Part shown: piece by piece, positions 54,029 to 61,156 of the stretch
How positions within the stretch are numbered: position 1 is the stretch's first letter
How the letters are laid out: each line of letters starts with the position of its first letter
Origin: CAYNZV01 sp965217095
GTDB taxonomy: Bacteria; Latescibacterota; UBA2968; UBA8231
Reading direction: 5' to 3'
Assembly: GCA_965217095.1 (NCBI GenBank)
Contig: OZ244235.1
Location: 3,782,001 to 3,846,000, forward strand
DNA: 64,000 bases
The notes under the pieces: model-generated
Told to the model about the DNA's origin: nothing
Database searches by the model: none
What the model saw: only the letters and a program-made list of their open reading frames with translations
Translations under genes and position numbers: made by a program

Positions 54029-54586
54029 TCAGTAGCCGCCGCCGTTTAGGTCGATCCGACCCTCGGGCCACGGGAACTCCGCCGGGTATATCATCACCTC
54101 TCCTACCCACCACGGATTTGCCTGGGGATCCTCCTCATTCTTTGAGTTCACGAATTCGTTGTCGACGATTCTCCCACCCAGTTTTTCATAAAAACCAGGT
54201 ACCGGTGTTTGAAACACGGAAACCGGCCACTCCCCCTCGTCGACACGCCCGAATGCCGGGCGCATCACCCGGGCACCCAACCCCTCGCCGCGTCGGCTCT
54301 CAGCGACACAAACGGCACCAAGCCCCATCTGTTTCAACGAGCCTCCAGTCGTGAAGATCTCGCGTTCGAAGGTGAGTGCGTGGGCGACGGCCTGGTCATC
54401 CTCCCACAGGACAAAACGTTTGCTATTCGAATCCGCGGCTTCGTCTACGCGGGCGCGGTCCATGCACTCGGCTGCAATTTCATCTACGGTCTTGTCCTTG
54501 CTTGGCCAGACGCTCTCGGTGAGACTGACGATGGACCGCACCTGACTTGCGGTCAGCTCTTTTTCGGTGTGTTCCGACAGCATCAT
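54029..54586 (-). CDS. GNAT-family N-acetyltransferase
   Basis: The 185-residue protein contains the acetyl-CoA-binding motif A as GAVCVAESRRGEGLGARVMR, preceded by FVLWEDDQAVAHALTFER (motif D). The later FYEKLGGRIVDNEFV is the typical (Y)xKxGF-like motif B. Substrate unknown. Two Met codons begin the frame (MM), with no strong ribosome binding site visible. It precedes the PhyH gene on the same strand and may be cotranscribed with it. Confidence 0.87.
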   Translation of the reverse strand: MMLSEHTEKELTASQVRSIVSLTESVWPSKDKTVDEIAAECMDRARVDEAADSNSKRFVLWEDDQAVAHALTFEREIFTTGGSLKQMGLGAVCVAESRRGEGLGARVMRPAFGRVDEGEWPVSVFQTPVPGFYEKLGGRIVDNEFVNSKNEEDPQANPWWVGEVMIYPAEFPWPEGRIDLNGGGY

Positions 54587-54622
54587 TGGATCAGTCGTCG
54601 GGATAGTTGGTGCATTTGGCGG

Positions 54623-54847
54623 TCAGGCGGCCGTCGATGAGCAGTTGAGGGCCTTGCCCAGAATGCGCTCGCTGGAGCGATAGCCCTGCGCCGTGTCGAT
54701 CAAGGTGATACCCCGTTCGAAGGCGGTATGAACGGCGCGGATCGCCGTAGCTTTGTCGACCTCACCCATGCCGCCGGCTATGGGCCACGCCCCGAAGCCC
54801 AGCGCTGACACCTCGGGGCCGCTCTTACACAGCTGCCGCAGCTGCAC
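54623..54847 (-). pseudogene. Aldo/keto reductase N-terminal fragment
   Basis: The start MQLRQLCKSGPEVSALGFGA, then ERGITLIDTAQGYRSSERIL (with the catalytic Asp and Tyr region), is a standard aldo/keto reductase N-terminus. After GKAL, at about residue 66 of an expected 320, the sequence stops matching. In the next frame LLIDGRLTAKCTNYPDD, ending at about 54593, looks like the end of a different gene. The fragment therefore records a deletion joining two genes. It lies downstream of a VOC gene (12-bp gap), its likely former operon partner. Confidence 0.75.
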
Positions 54848-54859
54848 GTGGAGCCTTTC

Positions 54860-55243
54860 TTAGTCGGCGAAGGTCCCGTCTTTGCGGCGGTGCAGCCAGA
54901 CCGTATTGCCGTCAGGATCCGAGACACAGGCGAAGTGGCAGACGGGCGATTCGTTGAGGGGCGCAACCACCGGAACCCCTTTGGCCTCGAGCTCTTTCAT
55001 CGCGTCTTCCAGGTCGTCCACGGAGAAGGCCACCGCAGCGCCGCCCGATTGGGCTTTGAGATTCGGGTCGAAAACCGTGGGATCGTTGATCGCGAATGTG
55101 GCGTTGCCGGCGCTGAACTCAGCCCACTTCATTTCCTCGTAGTAACCATGCATCTCCAGACCCAGGATGTCCCGGTAGAACTCGATCGATTTTTCGATAT
55201 CGCTGGTCTGGTAATAGACGAAGTCGGTTCCGCGGATCTTCAT
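54860..55243 (-). CDS. VOC-superfamily (glyoxalase/bleomycin-resistance-like) protein
   Basis: The 127-residue protein has module 1 as TDFVYYQTSDIEKSIEFYRD (with ILGLEMHG) and module 2 as GGAAVAFSVDDLEDAMKELE, ending HFACVSDPDGNTVWLHRRKD. The terminal DPDGN is the common signature of this fold. ATG follows CAGGAGGAAAACC, a strong ribosome binding site. Downstream is the aldo/keto reductase stump; upstream the HigBA pair on the same strand ends 31 bp before it, so some transcription could read through from there. Confidence 0.87.
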   Translation of the reverse strand: MKIRGTDFVYYQTSDIEKSIEFYRDILGLEMHGYYEEMKWAEFSAGNATFAINDPTVFDPNLKAQSGGAAVAFSVDDLEDAMKELEAKGVPVVAPLNESPVCHFACVSDPDGNTVWLHRRKDGTFAD

Positions 55244-55274
55244 GGTTTTCCTCCTGTCAGTTTAGTCTCTGCTG

Positions 55275-55574
55275 TCATGCAGCGTGTGGGCGAACTTCCT
55301 TTTCCAACCGTTGTGCCAAATTGTTCTTGGCTTTCAGCAGGTCATAGCGGGCCTGCAGGTTCAGCCAAAACTGCGCCTCCATTCCGAAGAAGCGGCCCAG
55401 CCGAAGAGCCGTGTCCGCGGTAATTGCCCGCTTTCCGTGAACAATCTCCCCTATGCGGCGCTGGGGTACGCTGATATCCTTCGCCAGGCGATACTGTGAA
55501 ATCTCCATAGGTTTCAAGAACTCCTCGAGTAAAATCTCACCGGGATGTATAGGGCCGAAATCTCTCTTGCTCAT
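55275..55574 (-). CDS. higA: HigA-type antitoxin
   Basis: The 99-residue protein starts MSKRDFGPIHPGEILLEEFL and has the helix-turn-helix ISQYRLAKDISVPQRRIGEI, then the HigA signature GKRAITADTALRLGRFFGME and FWLNLQARYDL. It would bind and silence the HigB toxin and repress the shared promoter. The toxin gene is immediately upstream, as is usual for higBA (toxin first). ATG 55574 is 9 bases after the toxin stop; a GTG directly at 55583 is an alternative start. Confidence 0.93.
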   Translation of the reverse strand: MSKRDFGPIHPGEILLEEFLKPMEISQYRLAKDISVPQRRIGEIVHGKRAITADTALRLGRFFGMEAQFWLNLQARYDLLKAKNNLAQRLEKEVRPHAA

Positions 55575-55583
55575 AGCAGTCAC

Positions 55584-55868
55584 CTAGGAATGGTAGTCGA
55601 CGATCTCCACATCGAATACGTCACCGTTGCGCCAAACGAAACAGATTCGCCACTGGTCATTGATTCGGATACTGTACTGGCCTGCGCGATCACCCTTCAG
55701 TTTCTCGAGTCGGTTTGATGGCGGAATCCGAAGGGAATTGATCTGCGAAGCGGCGGAAATCATTTCAAGCTTCCTGGCGGCGATGCGCTGAATATCTCTG
55801 GGAAGGCGCCGTGAGTACGTTCCTTGAAATATTCTCTCTGCTTCGCGTGCCTTGAATGACCTGATCAC
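55584..55868 (-). CDS. higB: HigB-type mRNA-interferase toxin
   Basis: The 94-residue basic protein matches HigB/RelE-type toxins: MIRSFKAREAERIFQGTYSR, AARKLEMISAASQINSLRIP, NRLEKLKGDRAGQYSIRIND, and WRICFVWRNGDVFDVEIVDY. It would cleave ribosome-bound mRNA unless neutralised by HigA. Length and motifs are complete, so the pair looks active. A consensus promoter with overlapping repeats lies directly upstream. Confidence 0.93.
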   Translation of the reverse strand: MIRSFKAREAERIFQGTYSRRLPRDIQRIAARKLEMISAASQINSLRIPPSNRLEKLKGDRAGQYSIRINDQWRICFVWRNGDVFDVEIVDYHS

Positions 55869-55874
55869 AGAGTG

Positions 55875-55913
55875 ATACTAACGTAGCTCGATAGTATTGT
55901 CAAACGATAGTAT
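55875..55913 (-). promoter_or_regulatory. higBA promoter with overlapping operator half-sites
   Basis: On the minus strand, TTGACA (55898-55903) and TAGTAT (55875-55880) are separated by exactly 17 bases, a near-consensus sigma-70-type promoter just upstream of higB. Plus-strand CGATAGTAT occurs at 55889-55897 and 55905-55913 (16-bp period), and the complementary-type half ATACTAACG at 55875-55883. The inner pair forms an inverted repeat covering the -10 element. HigA binding here would block the promoter. Confidence 0.7.
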
Positions 55914-56004
55914 GTTTCCAGCCAGCGACTTCGCGCCGGTTGACCTCCCCATTCGAGTGTGCTTTCGACACGAAGTCGCAGGTAGGTATGGGTGACCGCT
56001 ACTC

Positions 56005-56287
56005 CTACCAGGAAATCGCCACCATGACCCCATCTCCATCGTAGGAGGGATTCATAGGATGGCCGAACCCCTTTCCGTTGGAATAGTGGACATGGCGATA
56101 GGCGACGACGAGGTTGAGCCGCGCCGAGATCTGCATGTCGACTCCGAACCCGTACCTCGGGCTGAAATTCCAAACTGTTCCACGCGGCGGAAACTCCTCC
56201 GTTGTGAACAGGTTTCGGAACCTGCTCGGCAGCTCTGGAGGGAGACGAGAGTAGAAGGAGCCCCAGGGCGATCAGCGTCAGCGGCAT
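56005..56287 (-). pseudogene. PagL-like lipid A deacylase remnant with internal deletion
   Basis: ATG 56287 begins a signal peptide (MPLTLIALGLLLLSSPSRAA). After about 20 more residues the frame shifts into NFSPRYGFGVDMQISARLNL, VVAYRHVHYSNGKG and NPSYDGDGVMVAISW, stop at 56005-56007. The H.SNG.G..NP..D pattern is the C-terminal active-site region of PagL/acyloxyacyl-hydrolase outer-membrane barrels. About 70-80 residues of the middle are missing. If real, it tells that the ancestor had lipid A and an outer membrane. Confidence 0.6.
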
Positions 56288-56306
56288 CCGCTTGCTACTC
56301 ACCTTG

Positions 56307-56801
56307 TCACAACCACCGTCGTACTCGGGCACAAAACTCTTCGTATTCACTCCCAAAAGCTGCTGAGAGGTAGCGCTCCTCACGGCGAACTACGAGGAGG
56401 GATAGCAAGGTTATCACGACCGGGAAGAAGACCACGGGCCAGATAGTGTTGACCAGGACGGAGACGCCAAGATAGAGCGCGGAAAGGGCAAGATACATCG
56501 GGTTTCGGCTGATTCGGTATGGGCCCCAGGTGACCAGACACGTCGCCGGGTGGTGAGGGATGATCGCCGTACGTTGTCGCCTGAAGGTAACGATCGCCCA
56601 GCCAGAGAGACCGCCCCAGACTCCGATCAGAAGCCATCCGACGATGACGCCGAAAACCCTCCACTGAGCATCAACCAGGTGCAGCGGTAGCCACTGGTGA
56701 AGCAGGATCCCTGCACCCAAGGGGAGCACGAAGAGCAGAGGCGGTGGAAAGCGCACCCCAGGGTGACGCGAAGAGTCGTCATCTTTTGGCAACTCATTCA
56801 T
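56307..56801 (-). CDS. Isoprenylcysteine/phospholipid methyltransferase-like membrane protein
   Basis: The 164-residue protein has four hydrophobic helices and the C-terminal core WGPYRISRNPMYLALSALYL followed by REERYLSAAFGSEYEEFCAR. This is the SAM-binding region of ICMT/PEMT-like integral-membrane methyltransferases. It could methylate a lipid, an amine or a small molecule. It lies downstream of the second small-protein/PhyH pair (49-bp gap) and could belong to that transcript. Confidence 0.87.
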   Translation of the reverse strand: MNELPKDDDSSRHPGVRFPPPLLFVLPLGAGILLHQWLPLHLVDAQWRVFGVIVGWLLIGVWGGLSGWAIVTFRRQRTAIIPHHPATCLVTWGPYRISRNPMYLALSALYLGVSVLVNTIWPVVFFPVVITLLSLLVVRREERYLSAAFGSEYEEFCARVRRWL

Positions 56802-56850
56802 GCACGCTGCCTCTCACCAGGATGCCACGGCCGCATCGCGCTCCAGCCTT

Positions 56851-57210
56851 CTACCTCCACTTCTCGAGAATGAAATCCCAGCCGAAACCGTAGGTTCGTT
56901 TCTCGTCGAGCAGTAGCGCCATCTCCGGAAACTTGATGATTCGCCAGCCGTCCTCGATCGCGTCCGCGACCGATTTGTAGGGCCAGTCCTCTTCACCGGG
57001 TGGATCGTGAAATTCACCCTCCTCGAACAGGCTCATGCCGATCACATCACTGGTGAGCGACGCTCGCCGGACCTGCAGATAGAGGATGCTCTGGCGTTTC
57101 GAGGTGTCGTCGGCCAGCTCTTCGATTCGCCGCAGATTTTCCTCGGTCAGCGAACCCTGCTTGAACGCCTCGATACAGAACTGGACCTGTTGTTGAATCG
57201 GATTTGCCAT
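56851..57210 (-). CDS. Small conserved protein of unknown function, partner of a PhyH dioxygenase
   Basis: The 119-residue product is homologous to that of 1263-1634. The shared parts are LYLQ, IGM, the WPYKSVADAIEDGWRIIKFP stretch, and a C-terminus matching YGFG.(D/E)FILEKWR. The start ATG 57210 overlaps the stop of the PhyH gene upstream (TGATG), which strongly suggests coupled translation; a longer frame from 57237 would overlap further. In the copy at 1.3 kb the small gene comes before the PhyH gene, so the order is reversed while adjacency is kept. No known domain, signal peptide or membrane helix was recognised. Confidence 0.85.
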   Translation of the reverse strand: MANPIQQQVQFCIEAFKQGSLTEENLRRIEELADDTSKRQSILYLQVRRASLTSDVIGMSLFEEGEFHDPPGEEDWPYKSVADAIEDGWRIIKFPEMALLLDEKRTYGFGWDFILEKWR

Positions 57211-58040
57211 CAGCGCCCGGGCACGATGTTGTTGCACTGGGGACAGCTCTCATCCGATTCGTAATAGTAGACCGGAAGGTTATTGCTCCAGGCACGGCAC
57301 TTCTCGTGCTCACCGCTCAGCCAGTAGAACATCTCCGCCGAGTCATCCATGGCGCGATGGGCGTCCCGCTGGTCGATGTTGAAATCGGTGCAGTGGTAGA
57401 CGTGGGCCATTTCGAGCTCCGGGTCCGATATCCAGTCCCGCTGCGGTGCCACCGTTCGCGTGTACCAGTATTTGAGCAGATTGCGTCGTGCTTTCACCGT
57501 CGACTTACCGCGTCGATGCCAGACCGGGTAGGCGGTCAGGAAAATCGAGCCCGCTGGTGACGCCGAGGAGACGACCCCTTTGAAGTTGCGGTAGTGTTCC
57601 ATGTGTGAAAAACCGCCGAACAGGAAGTGGGATCCCGGTAGAATTTCGGTGGGTCCAAGCTCTTTCGGCGTGTCTTGCGGATAGTAGAACACCTGCAGTG
57701 AGTCGAGCTCGGGACCGTAGTGCGAGGAACCGTCGCGATGCCACCCTTGTGCTTCGGCGAGCTCCTCGCCGAGGTGATTGAAGATGAAAGGCATCGTCAG
57801 TTTGAAGTTGCTGCCCAGGAGCGAGCGGACCGCCCCGGCCGCCTGCGGATTGAGTAGCACGTTGTCGACGAACCAGTCCTCCTCGAGCAGCTTTTCCGTC
57901 AGATCATCGTGCAGCAGAAATTCACAGGTGCGTTTGTTGATCTCGTCCGGCACTACCGCTTCTAGGACGATGTACCCCTCGCGGCAGAAGTTCATCACCT
58001 CTGAATCAGTGAGTGTCGGTTCGCAGTCGTGTGTTCTCAT
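57210..58040 (-). CDS. Phytanoyl-CoA dioxygenase (PhyH) family protein with CxxC tail
   Basis: The 276-residue protein belongs to the same PhyH subfamily as 1638-2501. HxD is GWHRDGS (His101, Asp103) and the distal His is in VWHRRG (His175), with FYYPQDTPKELGPTEILPGS between. The C-terminus differs from the paralogue: it ends YYYESDESCPQCNNIVPGR, with a CxxC that might bind metal or act in redox. Its stop overlaps the start of the small unknown gene. No clear ribosome binding site is visible beyond AGAAAATG-type sequence at 58040. It is preceded by the VapBC pair on the same strand. Confidence 0.9.
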   Translation of the reverse strand: MRTHDCEPTLTDSEVMNFCREGYIVLEAVVPDEINKRTCEFLLHDDLTEKLLEEDWFVDNVLLNPQAAGAVRSLLGSNFKLTMPFIFNHLGEELAEAQGWHRDGSSHYGPELDSLQVFYYPQDTPKELGPTEILPGSHFLFGGFSHMEHYRNFKGVVSSASPAGSIFLTAYPVWHRRGKSTVKARRNLLKYWYTRTVAPQRDWISDPELEMAHVYHCTDFNIDQRDAHRAMDDSAEMFYWLSGEHEKCRAWSNNLPVYYYESDESCPQCNNIVPGR

Positions 58041-58094
58041 TTTCTCTTGCCCAATCTAAGGGAGTGGAACGGCTTCAATGCAATCGGCCCGTTG

Positions 58095-58469
58095 TCAGCG
58101 TGAATGGGGAAACTGGGCGGCAAGTTGAAGACTTTCAGCCATGGCTCGCAAAGCCTTGTCCAGGGTCCAGAGAGGACATGGCATCAGACGTGCGGAAGCA
58201 AGGAGGTGTATGGCATTCCAGCCGACCCCGCGCCCGTGGAGTTCCTCATCCTCGAGGAAACGGAGAGCTTCGTCGTCCTCCGCGACAGGAGCTGACGCCA
58301 GGGCTCCCAGGAGCCCGAGAATCTCATCCCGATTGTGCAGATTCCCACAGGACAATTCGCCAATGACCAACGGGTGGCAGGCGACACTTCCTTCTTCCAG
58401 CAATTCGACCAGCGCCGAATTGACCCGTCGAAAATGATCGACCCAAACGGAAGTATCAACCAGAACCAT
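58095..58469 (-). CDS. vapC: VapC-type PIN-domain toxin lacking one catalytic Asp
   Basis: The 124-residue protein has the PIN-domain acidic residues Asp5 (VDTSVWVDH), Glu38 (VIGELSCGN) and Asp104 (LWTLDKAL). At the position of the third acidic residue, where relatives have GYVDVHLL or GWVDAHLL, it has GWNAIHLL, so Ala86 replaces Asp. PIN nucleases usually need this residue for Mg2+ binding, so RNase activity may be reduced or absent. The length is normal. The start overlaps the VapB stop (TGATG). The intact antitoxin suggests the pair is still expressed. Confidence 0.87.
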   Translation of the reverse strand: MVLVDTSVWVDHFRRVNSALVELLEEGSVACHPLVIGELSCGNLHNRDEILGLLGALASAPVAEDDEALRFLEDEELHGRGVGWNAIHLLASARLMPCPLWTLDKALRAMAESLQLAAQFPHSR

Positions 58470-58663
58470 CAGGCGGCTGGACGCCGACGTTTGGTCTTGC
58501 GGAGCTGCTTTTCAGTCCCGCCTAGTTTGGCAAGACGGCGCGCGCTGGCCAGGGCGATGAGCGCTTCGAGACCCAGGCGAACCAGAGACGTCTTCTCCTT
58601 GACGCCGGTCAGCTTCGAGGCCCTTCCCAGGAGCTCGTCATCTATATTGAGTGTCGTTCTCAT
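58469..58663 (-). CDS. vapB: VapB-type antitoxin
   Basis: The 64-residue protein opens MRTTLNIDDELLGRASKLTG, the ribbon-helix-helix DNA-binding domain of type II VapB antitoxins. It ends in a very basic tail (TEKQLRKTKRRRPAA). The stop overlaps the VapC start by one base. ATG 58663 is preferred because it begins the conserved strand; another ATG lies two codons upstream. An inverted repeat overlaps the start region and is the likely operator. Confidence 0.88.
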   Translation of the reverse strand: MRTTLNIDDELLGRASKLTGVKEKTSLVRLGLEALIALASARRLAKLGGTEKQLRKTKRRRPAA

Positions 58664-58681
58664 ATGCATGAATATGCATAT
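58662..58681 (-). promoter_or_regulatory. Inverted repeat at the vapBC start (probable VapB operator)
   Basis: ATATGCAT (58662-58669) and ATGCATAT (58674-58681) are perfect 8-bp inverted repeats with a 4-bp centre, overlapping the vapB start codon region. VapB-type antitoxins bind such palindromes to repress their own operon. A promoter could not be assigned with confidence. Confidence 0.55.
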
Positions 58682-58707
58682 TTTGAGCATACAAGTCAAA
58701 GCTTCGA

Positions 58708-60222
58708 TCAGCTTTCCGCGCAGTGTTGCTCCCAGATGTTATACATCCGGATCATCTCCCGCACCCGGTCGGGGTACTGGTCGGCGAGGTTGTGCTCCTC
58801 GGTGCGGTCGGCCTCCATATCGTATAGCTCCCAAGGGACATCCATATCGAGCGGCGGTATCTGTGCCTCGGCATCCCGGCGCCACGGCTTGTAGGCCACC
58901 GTATAGTCGGGGGAAACCAGCTTCCACTTGCCGGCGCGTACAGCGCGCCAGTCGCCATCCTGATTCCAGTAGATCGCCTCGTGACCGTCGCGCTGCTCAC
59001 CCTGGAAGATCGGCAACAGGCTTTTGCCTTCTAGCGGAATGGTTGGACGACCCCCGTATCTGGAGGGATACTCGGCCCCGGCGACGTCGGCGCAGGTGGC
59101 CATCACGTCGATCAGGTGTCCCAGCTGAGAGGTGATCTCGCCACCCGAAATTACCTGCGGCCAGTAGGCAATCAGTGGGGTGGCGATCCCGCCTTCATGG
59201 TTCCAGCGTTTGAACTTGCGGAACGGCGTGTTGCTGAGATTCGCCCACGGCAGGTCGACCGAATGGTAAGAATCCAGCGGTCCGGGCGGAATGTCGGGGG
59301 TGCTGGTACGCTCCTCATCGCTGGCGCCGTTGTCCGACAGAAAGAGCACCAGGGTGTTCTCCTCTTCACCGAGCTCGCGGATTTTCGCGAGCAGCCGGCC
59401 GATGTTCTGATCCAGTCGGTCGACCATGGCGGCATAGACCGCCATCTTCAGATCCCAGGCATCCTTGTTTTCGATCTCGTCCCACGGCAGCGAGTCCGGA
59501 TCCCGCGCCGACAGCCCCCAACGTTTGTCGAGCATGCGCGCCATGCGCTGCTCGCGGAGGGTGTCCCAGCCGACCTTGTACTTCCCACGGTATTTGGCGA
59601 TGTCATCCGGCCGGGCCTGCAGCGGATAGTGCGGCGCCGTATAGGCCATATAAAGGAAGAAGGGGGTCTCTCCACCGCTCTGTTCATCCAGGTAATTCAA
59701 AGCGTTGTCGGTGAAGGCGTCGGTGGAGTAGAATTGTTTGTCGGGGGTGTAGGGTTGTACGAGCTTGTCGTCGATGGCAAAGGTTTCCAGGCCATGTTTC
59801 GGGCTCTTTCTCGAGGGCCGCGGTTCTCCCGGGCGTTGTTCACCGGGGTTGAAATAATTGCAGCCCCCGCCGGTGGGGCCGTAGTTGCGGTCGAAACCAT
59901 GCTCGAACGGCAGTCCGGTGAGGTATTCTTGCAGATGCCACTTGCCGGCCATGGAGGTGCGGTAGCCGGCGGGCTTGAGCAGCTCGGCGATGGTGACGCT
60001 GCCGTGCGGTTTCTCCGGGGCAACCTGTTCGGCGTAGAGACCGGTCAGAAGGCAGGCCCTGGTGGCGCTGCAGATCGCGTTGTTGTGAAACTGGGTGAAG
60101 CGGAGGCCGTGGGCGGCGAGGCGATCGAGGTTGGGGGTGGCGATCTCACCGCCGTAGCAGCCCAGATCGGAGAAACCCATGTCGTCTGCTACTATGAGGA
60201 CGATGTTCGGTTTCGAGTTCAT
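58708..60222 (-). CDS. Sulfatase (arylsulfatase-type, CxAxR active site)
   Basis: The intact 504-residue enzyme opens KPNIVLIVADDMGFSDLGCY, with the metal-binding Asp pair. It has the active-site motif CSATRACLLTG (Cys51, to be converted to formylglycine), MAGKWHLQ, APHYPLQA, and FLSDNGASDEERT with the second metal Asp/Asn. The motif is C-x-A-x-R, the type usually matured by radical-SAM anSME enzymes. No signal peptide is present, so it seems cytoplasmic and would act on small imported sulfate esters. The MmsB-like gene ends only 10 bp upstream, so this gene is the last of a three-gene operon. The paralogue at 50848-52378 is frameshifted. Confidence 0.93.
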   Translation of the reverse strand: MNSKPNIVLIVADDMGFSDLGCYGGEIATPNLDRLAAHGLRFTQFHNNAICSATRACLLTGLYAEQVAPEKPHGSVTIAELLKPAGYRTSMAGKWHLQEYLTGLPFEHGFDRNYGPTGGGCNYFNPGEQRPGEPRPSRKSPKHGLETFAIDDKLVQPYTPDKQFYSTDAFTDNALNYLDEQSGGETPFFLYMAYTAPHYPLQARPDDIAKYRGKYKVGWDTLREQRMARMLDKRWGLSARDPDSLPWDEIENKDAWDLKMAVYAAMVDRLDQNIGRLLAKIRELGEEENTLVLFLSDNGASDEERTSTPDIPPGPLDSYHSVDLPWANLSNTPFRKFKRWNHEGGIATPLIAYWPQVISGGEITSQLGHLIDVMATCADVAGAEYPSRYGGRPTIPLEGKSLLPIFQGEQRDGHEAIYWNQDGDWRAVRAGKWKLVSPDYTVAYKPWRRDAEAQIPPLDMDVPWELYDMEADRTEEHNLADQYPDRVREMIRMYNIWEQHCAES

Positions 60223-60232
60223 TCCGCTGACG

Positions 60233-61135
60233 TTACCGCCTCAACTCTTGCGCTTCTATTAGTTTGATAATCCCGGCGTAGTCCAATTCGGCGTTGCCGG
60301 CCTCGACAAAGTCGCTATAGAGTTCGGCAGCCCTGGCGCCCATGGGCGTGCAAGCGCCGAAATGCTCGGCCGCGTTTTGACTGAGCAGCAGGTCCTTGAG
60401 CATCAGCGAGCTGCTGAAACCGGGGCGGTAGTTGTTATTCGCGGCCGAAATCGGGGACATCTCGGGAACCGGATGGTTGGTGTTGATCACCCAGCAGTTG
60501 CCGGAGGAGTTTTTGACGATCTCGTTGAAGGTTTTGGCGTCGAGCCCTAGCTTGTCGGCCAATCGAAACGCTTCGGCCACGGCGATCGTCGAGATGCCCA
60601 GGATCATGTTGTTGCAGATCTTGGCGGCCTGGCCTGCCCCGGCCGCTCCCACGTGTACGATGGAGCGACCCATCGCTTCGAGGATCGGTGTTGCTCGGCC
60701 GACGACACCCTCCTCGCCCCCGACCATGAATGTGAGCGTGGCCGCTTCGGCTCCCGCCACGCCGCCGGAGACTGGAGCGTCAACCATCGCCATGCCGGCA
60801 GCGATAGCCTCAGCGGACAGAACGCGCGCGGTGTTGACGTCGATGGTTGAGGACTCGATGAAGAGCGTATCTGTTGTGGCGCGTGCCAGCAGGCCTGTGG
60901 AACCGGATAACACTTCGGTGACGACATCGCCCGTGCGCAGCATGGTGATGACCACTTCGACGTCGCGGGCAACGCTGTCTTGAGTGGCGGGTTGGGCACC
61001 AGCCGCAACGAGTGTGTCGACAGCGGCTTCGGCTTTATCGTACACCTTGAGGTCATGTCCCGCCTTCAGGAGATTTCGACCCATAGGGCCGCCCATGACG
61101 CCGAGCCCGACCATGCCGATGGTTGCCATCTTCAT
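60233..61135 (-). CDS. 3-hydroxyisobutyrate dehydrogenase/tartronate-semialdehyde reductase-like enzyme
   Basis: The 300-residue protein has the Rossmann start IGMVGLGVMGGPMGRNLLKA, DAPVSGGVAGAEAATLTFMV, the catalytic Lys in GAGQAAKICNNMILGI, and the C-terminal GFSSSLMLKDLLLSQ. These are the beta-hydroxyacid dehydrogenase signatures, closest in pattern to MmsB (3-hydroxyisobutyrate dehydrogenase) or GarR. It would oxidise a 3-hydroxy acid or reduce its semialdehyde with NAD(P)H. It lies between the PEP-mutase-family gene (21 bp) and the sulfatase gene (10 bp), so all three are in one operon. Start ATG follows GAAGGAGATGAAG, where the ATG six bases downstream is a possible alternative. Confidence 0.9.
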   Translation of the reverse strand: MKMATIGMVGLGVMGGPMGRNLLKAGHDLKVYDKAEAAVDTLVAAGAQPATQDSVARDVEVVITMLRTGDVVTEVLSGSTGLLARATTDTLFIESSTIDVNTARVLSAEAIAAGMAMVDAPVSGGVAGAEAATLTFMVGGEEGVVGRATPILEAMGRSIVHVGAAGAGQAAKICNNMILGISTIAVAEAFRLADKLGLDAKTFNEIVKNSSGNCWVINTNHPVPEMSPISAANNNYRPGFSSSLMLKDLLLSQNAAEHFGACTPMGARAAELYSDFVEAGNAELDYAGIIKLIEAQELRR

Positions 61136-61156
61136 CTCCTTCCGCCCGCGACGGGC

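Noticed and set aside
59116..60267. 383-codon plus-strand frame opposite the intact sulfatase
   Set aside because: It is antisense to a protein with all sulfatase motifs and has no recognisable domains of its own.
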